NCBI GenBank assembly: GCA_913020095.1
Contig: CAJWAH010000107.1
Coordinates: 1-5,127 of the forward strand
DNA from: an uncultured Synechococcus sp.
GTDB taxonomy: Bacteria > Cyanobacteriota > Cyanobacteriia > PCC-6307 > Cyanobiaceae
Direction: 5' to 3'
DNA: 5,127 nucleotides
The position numbers and the translations under genes were made by a program. How positions within the stretch are numbered: the stretch's first letter is position 1; each line of letters opens with the position of its first letter. Positions 1 to 5,127 of the stretch are shown one piece after another. The notes under the pieces are model-generated. The model saw nothing but the letters and a program-made list of their open reading frames with translations, was not told where the DNA came from and did no database searches.

Positions 1-363
1 GAGGCGCTAGTGCGCCAAGAACAACGCAGCTCTCGCCGCAGCCAGCTCAAACGACGGGGCTGGAATCGACGCCTGCTGCTGTGGCAGCAGGGCCACTTCC
101 ACTGGCTGGCCTGGGAGCAGATGATGGCCGAGCTGCCAGAGGCTGTGCTGCGGCGAGCCGAACTAGTTGAAAGCAGCGTGGAGGCCATGGCCAATGAGCT
201 CCGCAGTGGCGTGATCGGCTCCAAAGCACCAGCCAGCCTGAAGCAATGGCACACCACCACGCAGCGTGAGCAGCTGCCGCTATTCGCGATGCTCGCCTTG
301 GCCCAGGAGCAGCAACCCCTACATGGCTCCCTACGGGCCCTGGCCAGGAGCGTGCCGTGCTGA
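1..363 (+). CDS. C-terminal part of an uncharacterised helical protein, 5'-truncated by the window edge
   Basis: The frame is open from the first base to a TGA at 361-363, giving about 120 visible residues. No family signature is recognisable. The start of the visible part is strongly basic (an SRRSQLKRRGWNRR stretch), followed by amphipathic Glu/Leu/Ala-rich helices (about residues 35-70) and a Gln/Leu-rich tail ending in SVPC. There are no membrane segments in the visible part. The gene overlaps the FUSC-family gene downstream by 7 nt, so the two are probably cotranscribed and translationally coupled. The helical, Arg-rich, cytosol-like character resembles the C-terminal domain of that neighbour, so it may be the tail of a second FUSC-type protein; this is inference only. 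Alternatively, the GTG at 10, preceded by GAGG at 1-4, could be the true start of a complete 117-residue protein. The truncated reading seems somewhat more likely. Confidence 0.6.
   Translation, partial: EALVRQEQRSSRRSQLKRRGWNRRLLLWQQGHFHWLAWEQMMAELPEAVLRRAELVESSVEAMANELRSGVIGSKAPASLKQWHTTTQREQLPLFAMLALAQEQQPLHGSLRALARSVPC
346..350 (+). promoter_or_regulatory. Shine-Dalgarno site for the FUSC-family gene
   Basis: AGGAG lies six bases upstream of the GTG at 357 and inside the end of the preceding coding region. It supports GTG 357 over the ATG at 384 as the start, and indicates translation coupled to the upstream gene. Confidence 0.6.
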
Positions 364-1415
364 TCACCCGCCGCGATCTACGCATGGCATTCACTGCGGG
401 GCTAGGCAATGGTTTTAGCTATCTCAGCGGCATCCCCTTTGGGTATTACGTACCGCTTGCGGTCTTTGCCACAGCCGGTGGCACCTACGGCGCATCGCTA
501 GAGCTCGGCCGCCAACGCATCCTGGGCACGATCCTCGGTGGAGCCCTGCTCTACGTCTCCTTTTGGGGCCTTAAAGACATTCCCCTGGCTTTGGCCATTG
601 CCATCACCCTGGGGTCCCTAAGGCTGCTGGGTGGCTTACTGAAGCTCAAGGTGGGCTACAAGGTCGGCGGGCTGATTGTCGTGATGGGCTGGCTGATCCA
701 CGGCGGAGACATCCCCATTTGGATCACCATCCGGCTGTTCTGGACAGCCTTTGGGGTGATCCTCACGGTCTTAGCGCTGCAGCTGTTTTGGCCGATGCGC
801 AGTGGCGTTGAGGTGTTTAAGCACTACGCCAACTTGCTGGTTGGCATCCAGGCGGGCCTGCAGGAAAACGTGCGCCAAATCGAAGGGGGAGCGAGCAATC
901 GGCGCAGCGGTCAGGTGATGCACCAACAACTGCGCAACCAACTGATCAGCCTGCGTAAGGAGCTGCCAAATGTGGCCCAAGAACTCGGCGAGAACCCGAT
1001 GCGGCATCCCCGCTACCTACTGATCAATGATCTGATCAGCTGTTCCTCGCGGCTGATCATCGCCACGAATGGACTACTGCGTTACCCATCGGTTAGGCCG
1101 GATCTTGAGAGCCTGCGTGTGATTCACCAAGCCGAATCAGCCTTGCTGAATGCTGTTAGCGAAAGGCTTGCCCTCTGGCAGCGCCTCTTGCTGACGGTGG
1201 AGACCCAAAGCAACAGGCTGCCGCCAGCACCAGCCGAGCCGTTCCAAGCGCCCGAGCGCTGGAATCGCTGTTACCGAAAGCTGCAGCAGACCGACACCAG
1301 CAACCTCAGCTTTCAACAGCTGGAGCGGATGGCCAATCGCATGAACCGCTGCCGCCAAATCCTTCGCACCATGGAGGAAACAGAACGGCAATGGGACCAT
1401 TGGCAGAGCAGCTAA
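357..1415 (+). CDS. Half-size FUSC-family (aromatic acid exporter-like) inner-membrane protein
   Basis: This is a 352-residue membrane protein. The N-terminal 146 residues hold about six hydrophobic segments (roughly 10-26, 28-43, 55-72, 75-95, 103-115 and 122-145). They carry the FUSC pattern: a basic residue then GTILGGALL after the second segment (residues 54-65), and a final helix ending in LFWP (143-146). The remaining 200 residues are hydrophilic and helical (Leu/Arg/Gln/Glu-rich) and presumably cytosolic. FUSC proteins include E. coli AaeB (aromatic carboxylate efflux) and YccS-like proteins. Full-length members usually have two such membrane blocks in about 650-700 residues; this one has a single block, so it probably acts as an oligomer. 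The substrate cannot be deduced. The GTG start is chosen for its AGGAG site; the gene overlaps the upstream frame by 7 nt. Its 3' end lies 12 bp from the convergent small-protein gene. A transport role is inferred from the family. Confidence 0.8.
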   Translation: MLITRRDLRMAFTAGLGNGFSYLSGIPFGYYVPLAVFATAGGTYGASLELGRQRILGTILGGALLYVSFWGLKDIPLALAIAITLGSLRLLGGLLKLKVGYKVGGLIVVMGWLIHGGDIPIWITIRLFWTAFGVILTVLALQLFWPMRSGVEVFKHYANLLVGIQAGLQENVRQIEGGASNRRSGQVMHQQLRNQLISLRKELPNVAQELGENPMRHPRYLLINDLISCSSRLIIATNGLLRYPSVRPDLESLRVIHQAESALLNAVSERLALWQRLLLTVETQSNRLPPAPAEPFQAPERWNRCYRKLQQTDTSNLSFQQLERMANRMNRCRQILRTMEETERQWDHWQSS

Positions 1416-1427
1416 GCCACCACAAGC

Positions 1428-1631
1428 TCAACCACGTGAGTCGTCGTTTTGAGGCCGCGATGACCACCAGCGCTCATAGCGGTAAGCCAAGATCACCAAC
1501 AGCACCACGAGCCAAAACCAGAGCTCGGGGGCATTGGCATTGAACAAAATCAGCAACAGCACCACCTCGGCTACCAACCAGGGCAGTTCACGCCGCAGCA
1601 ATGGGTTGCGAATGCGAGGAAGTCGAGTCAC
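1428..1631 (-). CDS. Small two-helix membrane protein downstream of the HlyD-family adaptor
   Basis: This encodes a predicted 67-residue protein of no family I recognise. The first 14 residues contain five Arg. Two hydrophobic segments follow (about 17-30 and 36-50), joined by a short NANAPE turn, then a Trp/Arg-rich tail (RYERWWSSR) and a polar end. Positive charge at both ends predicts a hairpin with both termini in the cytoplasm. Glu22 sits inside the first helix. The GTG at 1631-1629 begins four bases after the adaptor's stop and has a GAG about seven bases upstream. A TTG at 1643-1641, overlapping the adaptor stop, would give 71 residues. A more distant GTG at 1709 would overlap the adaptor by 74 nt and is unlikely. 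The tight spacing suggests cotranscription with the adaptor and perhaps an accessory role in the same membrane complex; that role is inference. It stops 12 bp from the convergent FUSC gene. Confidence 0.65.
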   Translation of the reverse strand: MTRLPRIRNPLLRRELPWLVAEVVLLLILFNANAPELWFWLVVLLVILAYRYERWWSSRPQNDDSRG

Positions 1632-1635
1632 TGGG

Positions 1636-2979
1636 TCACTCAATCGTGTCGGGTTGAACCAAGAAGGGGCGGTTCCAGAGGCGATCAATGCGCAAGGTGC
1701 GGAATCCACCGGTCAGCGAGCGCAGGCCAGGAATCACATAACTCAAGGGGGAGCGCCACTCCACATAGGCATGGGTGGTGGCGGTTAAGCCCTCGCGGAT
1801 TGGGAACACACCACTGCCCAATGAGAGCGTCCAGCGGTAGCCATCCATGCTGCCTTTGCTGCGCACCAACTCAATTTCAGCGCGCATCACCGGCCCATCT
1901 TTGGTGAGCTCCTTGGCCAGTTGCGGGTTACCCGTTGTGGTCGACACATCATCTTCGGTCGAGGGCAAGGTGAGAACACTCGTGACCTTGCCAACAATCC
2001 CGCCAAAGCGTCCGCGCTGCTGCCAATCAGGCACCACCTCCACCGGTAACCCCAGCGGTAGCCGGCGCGCATCAGCCGGCTTGAAATAGGCCACAGCATT
2101 GAGCTGGGGAGCCTTGCTTCCCCCGGCCTCAGACGATCCCAAGATGGTTCCCAAGCGGTCGCTGACTTTGACCGTCTGACCTGGGATCACCTGAAGATCA
2201 ATCATGACGCCATCACGTCCAGCCATCACCTTGCCGTCGTAGGCGATCTGGGCTTCGGTGACGCTGATCTTGCGCTTGAGATCACCAATGGCGAATTGCC
2301 GCTCGAGTGCTTCGGTTTCAATGTCGAGCTTCACCTGCTGATAGGCCGTCAACACCCGCTTGCGTTGAATCGTGACGTCATCAAGGCTGACGCTGGTGTT
2401 GGTGAGACCTTGCTCAGCAGCCACAACCTCCCGCGACAGCGGGGCCACCACCTGACGTGAACTCAGCCACTCGAGGTTGTTGAGCTTGTTGCCATAGGTC
2501 GCTTGCAGGCGGCTGTAGCGATCGAGATCGTCATCGAATTTGGCGAGCGCCACATCCACCGCAGCCTTTTCGGTCTCCAAGCGACGAGCATCACGCTCAT
2601 TGAGCTCGCGGTTGATGGCTTCGAGCTGCAGCAAGTTGCCCCGCTGCTGCGCCAATTCACGTTCCAAAACCGGCAGATAGAGCGACATCAGCTCCTGGCC
2701 CTGCTTGACCCGATCGCCCACCTCCACATTCACCGCCAAAACTTGACCTTGCGCCCGGGCATTCAGCAATCCCGCCTTACTGGGAAAGATCAGCACACCT
2801 TGGCCTTTGACCTCCGTTGGCACCGGCCAAAACAGGGCCCAAAGCGCCAACACTCCGGTGACGCCAGTGAGGCAAACGCCAACCTGGCCGTGGTCACTCA
2901 GGCCGGCCCAGCGGGTTTTGAGCTGTTCGGCTTTGGCCTCACAGCGATCGAGCAGTTGGGAGAAGAAACGCTTCGCCAT
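1636..2979 (-). CDS. HlyD-family periplasmic adaptor, NHLM/NHLP peptide-export type
   Basis: This 447-residue membrane-fusion protein should link an inner-membrane exporter to an outer-membrane channel. A basic N-terminal stretch (1-25) is followed by one membrane anchor (about 33-51). Next come a first lipoyl-like half (about 70-100, with GQVLAVNVEVGDRVKQGQEL), a long coiled-coil hairpin (about 103-248), a second lipoyl half (about 252-280, VIPGQTVKVSDRLGTI), and beta-barrel and membrane-proximal regions. The C-terminal pattern (a hydrophobic strand, then GYRW at 380-383, a GLTATTHAYVEWRSPLSYVIP block at 397-417) resembles from memory the NHLM bacteriocin-system secretion proteins, where the equivalent reads GYRW...GT...V..R.PISLVIP. 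About 30 further residues follow. The ATG is the only usable start, because a TGA lies in frame five codons upstream; no good Shine-Dalgarno is seen. No ABC exporter, peptidase or precursor peptide is nearby. The adaptor call is strong; the NHLM subtype is moderately supported. Confidence 0.87.
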   Translation of the reverse strand: MAKRFFSQLLDRCEAKAEQLKTRWAGLSDHGQVGVCLTGVTGVLALWALFWPVPTEVKGQGVLIFPSKAGLLNARAQGQVLAVNVEVGDRVKQGQELMSLYLPVLERELAQQRGNLLQLEAINRELNERDARRLETEKAAVDVALAKFDDDLDRYSRLQATYGNKLNNLEWLSSRQVVAPLSREVVAAEQGLTNTSVSLDDVTIQRKRVLTAYQQVKLDIETEALERQFAIGDLKRKISVTEAQIAYDGKVMAGRDGVMIDLQVIPGQTVKVSDRLGTILGSSEAGGSKAPQLNAVAYFKPADARRLPLGLPVEVVPDWQQRGRFGGIVGKVTSVLTLPSTEDDVSTTTGNPQLAKELTKDGPVMRAEIELVRSKGSMDGYRWTLSLGSGVFPIREGLTATTHAYVEWRSPLSYVIPGLRSLTGGFRTLRIDRLWNRPFLVQPDTIE

Positions 2980-3077
2980 GGCGTTTAACGCTCAGATCCG
3001 GGCAAGGACAACCAGATCAAGCCAGACTGCCGCCGAATTCTTTGACCAGGTTGTTGATCGCGCGCCCTCTTGGCTTG
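2980..3077. promoter_or_regulatory. Divergent promoter region between the adaptor and TolC-family genes
   Basis: The two genes point away from each other, so this gap of about 98 bp must hold both promoters and the ribosome-binding sites, unless the TolC protein starts at one of the upstream in-frame TTGs. No clear -35/-10 pair can be picked by eye. The only ordered structure noted is a 9-bp inverted repeat, with its left arm at 3016-3024 and its right arm at 3071-3079. The location implies that the adaptor and channel could be controlled together. That is inference from position only. Confidence 0.45.
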
Positions 3078-3079
3078 AT
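3016..3079. repeat. 9-bp inverted repeat in the divergent region
   Basis: ATCAAGCCA at 3016-3024 is perfectly complementary to TGGCTTGAT at 3071-3079, with 46 bases between the arms. The right arm covers the first two bases of the proposed ATG start of the TolC-family gene (3078-3080). The arms are too far apart for a terminator. They could be paired operator half-sites or a chance match. Confidence 0.35.
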
Positions 3080-4829
3080 GCGGTGGGCAGCCCTGACGCT
3101 GGCGCTGGTGGCCCCTGCAGCGCTGCCGGCCCTGGCCCAACTGGATTCCACAGCAGAAGTTGACAAGCTCGAGCGCAGCTGGAAGCGACTCGATCGTGAA
3201 TTGCGGGCCCTCGATGCCCTGATTCCTCCAGAACCCGAGCCGATTCCCAATCGCTTTGAACCGGCGCCACCGCTGCCGCAATCGCTCTTGAAGCCCAATG
3301 CAGCTCCCACTGGGGCCTTAGCTCCAGGTGCAACGGCAGCGCCCACCCCCCTGGCGCTCCCAGATGCCGAACAGCTCCAAGCCGGAGCCATCCAATCGCT
3401 GAGCTTGGATCAAGCTCTCGCCATTGCCTTCAACAACAACCCAGCACTGCAAGCGCAGCGGGAGCGCGTTGCGGCAGCCCTGGCTGAACTGCAGGCCGCC
3501 ATGGGCACTTACTGGCCGCGCATCAGTGCCTACGCCGAGGGGAGCACGGGGCAAAACAGCAACAACATGAACGTGCCCACGGGCAATGACAGCCTCAATG
3601 GCATCCCCGTGATGTCGAAAAACGGGCTGCTCGATTCCAAGAATCAACCCACCGATGGCCCCTTCTACACACCAGCAGGCGGGGGGGCTTACTACAACGG
3701 CACCGACAACCTCGGTGAAGCGGGCCTAGAGATCGACTACGCCTTGATCGACTTTGCCCGCACACCCCTTGTGCAGGCGGCGCGCGCCAGCCTCGAGCAA
3801 CAGCGCAATCGCTACGGCAATCAACTGCGGCGACTGCAACTCGATGTCAGCGAGGCCTATTACGGACTGCAGCGCGCCGATCAGAACGTGCGGATTCAAG
3901 ACGCCGCCGTTCAAAACGACCTGGTGATCTTGCAGGACACCTTGGACATGCAAATTGCCGGCTTGGTGCCGCGCTTGGATGTGATGCGTCGCCGTGCCAT
4001 CGAAGCCAGCGACCAGGAGGTGCTGATCCAAGCCATGGCCGATCGCGCCATCGCCCGGCGGCGGTTGGCCGTGGTGCTCAACCTCAACCCAGAGATCACC
4101 CCCAGCGCCAGCGATCCGATCGTGCCGATGCCGGATTGGCCGCTTGATCTGGAGGCCAGCCTGCTGGCGGCCTATCGCGGCAACCCCGAGCTGGAAGCCA
4201 TCCTGGCCGCGCGCCAGGCACTGGCTAAGCGCAGTGATGCGGTGGCTGCCCAGCTGCTCCCCAAGCTGTCGCTGTTCGGCAATGCCGGCACCTACGGCAT
4301 CAATGAGCAGATGTACAACGTGATTCCCAAAAACGGAGGCTGCTGCGGTACCGCGATCAACACCGTGTCCAATAACAGCGGCTACGACTGGGCCCTAGGG
4401 CTCAGCCTGCAGTGGCTGCTGTTTGATGCTGGCACCACCAGCGGCCAAGCCCGGGCACTCGATCGGCTAGCGGCCGCAAGCGCCCAGGACTATGCCGCCA
4501 TGCGCAACGCCATTCGCTTGCGGCTGGAGAGCGCCTTCTTCAACCATGAAGCCAGCTTGGCGAAATTGGCGTCAGCGCGGCGGGGCGTTGCCTCCGCCAT
4601 CGAGGCGTTTCGCGATGTGCGGCTGCGCTATCAAACCGGCCTCTCCAGTGAGCTGGATCTATCGATCACCCAAGAGCGCTTAATCAGCAGCCTGGTGCAA
4701 CGCCTTAATGCTGCGGTGGATGTGAACATCACTTACGCCCAGTTGCTGCGGGAACTGCTGCCCGTGCCCCTGGACCCCAACGCGCCCTTCACGCCCCAGC
4801 TCACCTACACAGCAAACCCAAACCCCTGA
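3078..4829 (+). CDS. TolC-family outer-membrane efflux channel
   Basis: This 583-residue protein (numbered from ATG 3078) should trimerise into an outer-membrane beta-barrel with a periplasmic helical tunnel for export. A signal peptide (1-20, MRWAALTLALVAPAALPALA) is followed by likely cleavage before QLDS. A short helical stretch leads to a Pro-rich linker (about 49-68) and an Ala/Pro-rich one (about 75-100). The first outer-membrane-efflux repeat starts near 107 with LSLDQALAIAFNNNPAL; the second starts near 354 with LEASLLAAYRGNPEL. The second repeat ends with the typical YQTGLSSELDLSITQERL. Each repeat has a Gly/Asn-rich loop (about 156-213 and 404-436), presumably surface-exposed; the second contains adjacent Cys422-Cys423. 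The length exceeds E. coli TolC (about 490 residues) because of the linker and first loop. Start choice: the frame stays open upstream with TTG codons at 3042, 3051, 3054 and 3075. ATG 3078 gives the most compact signal peptide but has no clear Shine-Dalgarno. The divergent adaptor gene is its likely partner. Confidence 0.9.
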   Translation: MRWAALTLALVAPAALPALAQLDSTAEVDKLERSWKRLDRELRALDALIPPEPEPIPNRFEPAPPLPQSLLKPNAAPTGALAPGATAAPTPLALPDAEQLQAGAIQSLSLDQALAIAFNNNPALQAQRERVAAALAELQAAMGTYWPRISAYAEGSTGQNSNNMNVPTGNDSLNGIPVMSKNGLLDSKNQPTDGPFYTPAGGGAYYNGTDNLGEAGLEIDYALIDFARTPLVQAARASLEQQRNRYGNQLRRLQLDVSEAYYGLQRADQNVRIQDAAVQNDLVILQDTLDMQIAGLVPRLDVMRRRAIEASDQEVLIQAMADRAIARRRLAVVLNLNPEITPSASDPIVPMPDWPLDLEASLLAAYRGNPELEAILAARQALAKRSDAVAAQLLPKLSLFGNAGTYGINEQMYNVIPKNGGCCGTAINTVSNNSGYDWALGLSLQWLLFDAGTTSGQARALDRLAAASAQDYAAMRNAIRLRLESAFFNHEASLAKLASARRGVASAIEAFRDVRLRYQTGLSSELDLSITQERLISSLVQRLNAAVDVNITYAQLLRELLPVPLDPNAPFTPQLTYTANPNP

Positions 4830-5127
4830 TCTGACTCCAGTCCTCGGTGGCCAAGGCCTGGGCCGTCAGCGGAGTGAGCGCTGGCACCAACGCAAACGGA
4901 CCACCAAAACCGGTGAACAACGAGAGATTGGGGCAGCCAGGTAGCGGTCCCAGCAAAGGTTGTTGATCGCGGCTGTAGGCAACCGGCTGCTGCTGCAAAC
5001 GCAAGGGGCCATAGGAGCTCTCACTCAGCGATGGCACGAGCTGTGATCGAACCCTGCTGAGCTGCTCGAAATCCTGATCAACGGGTGGTGGGTCATCAAT
5101 GGGGCGATCAAACCAGGAGGTTTGCCC
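4801..5127 (-). CDS. C-terminal part of a probable DAO-family FAD-dependent oxidoreductase, truncated by the window edge
   Basis: The frame is open from the right edge to a TGA (4803-4801), giving 108 residues of the C-terminal end. The visible region reads PVAYSRDQQPLLGPLPGCPN followed by LSLFTGFGGPFALVPALTPL. This matches the end of D-amino-acid-oxidase/glycine-oxidase-like flavoproteins, in which a 'P.s.D..PllG' strand is followed by a glycine-rich 'tGfgg.f.l.Pal...la' helix that contacts FAD. The N-terminal dinucleotide-binding motif would lie outside the window, so the family is inferred from this tail alone and the substrate is unknown. An internal GTG at 5037 is not the start, because the frame continues past it with sensible residues. 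The last 29 bp overlap the TolC-family gene tail to tail. No functional link to the export genes is evident. Confidence 0.68.
   Translation of the reverse strand, partial: GQTSWFDRPIDDPPPVDQDFEQLSRVRSQLVPSLSESSYGPLRLQQQPVAYSRDQQPLLGPLPGCPNLSLFTGFGGPFALVPALTPLTAQALATEDWSQIRGLGLLCR

Noticed and set aside
942..1060. Cluster of TGATCA palindromes in the FUSC gene
   Set aside because: They arise from repeated Leu-Ile-Asn/Ser-type codons in helices and have no regular spacing.
1405..1440. Possible bidirectional terminator between the convergent FUSC and small-protein genes
   Set aside because: Only very short complementary stretches (about 4 bp) exist and there is no T-run.
1428..1631. Small protein as an AaeX (DUF1656) homologue or as a secreted peptide precursor
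   Set aside because: Length is similar to AaeX, but the Gly/Pro and Trp-His pattern expected of that family is not seen; the two membrane segments and lack of a double-Gly leader argue against a precursor peptide.
2503..2988. 161-residue open frame on the plus strand, antisense to the adaptor gene
   Set aside because: It is fully contained within the strongly supported adaptor gene and its translation shows no recognisable domain; it is a shadow of the real gene.
2980..3020. Possible promoter for the adaptor (TTGTCC, 17 bases, TTAAAC on the minus strand)
   Set aside because: The -10-like element ends only three bases from the start codon, so transcription would start at or inside the gene, and it matches consensus poorly.
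3017..3391. Overlapping minus-strand frames of 98-124 residues opposite the start of the TolC-family gene
   Set aside because: Their low-complexity Ser/Gly/Ala/Arg composition is what the reverse of a Pro/Ala-rich coding region gives; there is no family match.
3048..4971. 15-nt direct repeat AGGTTGTTGATCGCG at 3048-3062 and 4957-4971
   Set aside because: The second copy is explained by codons of the oxidoreductase (Arg-Asp-Gln-Gln-Pro); the flanks do not match, and one such repeat in a GC-rich 5-kb window can arise by chance.

Overview
The window is GC-rich, densely packed bacterial DNA. It looks most like a picocyanobacterium of the Synechococcus/Cyanobium type. That assignment is an inference from the TolC-family protein with a Pro/Ala-rich N-terminal linker, the weak Shine-Dalgarno use, the short intergenic gaps and the general protein style. 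No rRNA, tRNA or photosynthesis gene is present to confirm it.

Layout. From the left edge to 363 (+) lies the C-terminal end of an unrecognised, helical, Arg/Gln-rich protein cut by the window start. It overlaps by 7 nt a gene at 357-1415 (+) for a half-size FUSC-family (aromatic-acid-exporter-like) membrane protein. Converging on this from the right, on the minus strand, are a small two-helix membrane protein (1428-1631) and, just upstream of it in the same apparent transcription unit, an HlyD-family membrane-fusion protein (1636-2979). The latter's C-terminal half resembles the adaptor of NHLM/NHLP-type peptide export systems. A gap of about 100 bp with divergent gene starts separates it from a TolC-family outer-membrane channel (about 3078-4829, +). 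The TolC gene overlaps by 29 bp, tail to tail, the C-terminal end of a probable DAO-family FAD-dependent oxidoreductase that enters from the right edge (4801-5127, minus strand).

How the genes may work together. The window holds an inner-membrane FUSC protein, a periplasmic adaptor and an outer-membrane channel, which are the parts needed for an envelope-spanning exporter. Two pairings are possible. The HlyD protein and TolC could serve an ABC exporter encoded elsewhere, which fits the NHLM-like sequence of the adaptor. Or they could serve the neighbouring FUSC protein in an Aae-like arrangement. The sequence alone does not decide. No ABC transporter, peptidase, precursor peptide or modification enzyme is visible here. 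There is no stretch above 300 bp without a gene, and no CRISPR, insertion sequence, RNA gene or convincing terminator was seen.
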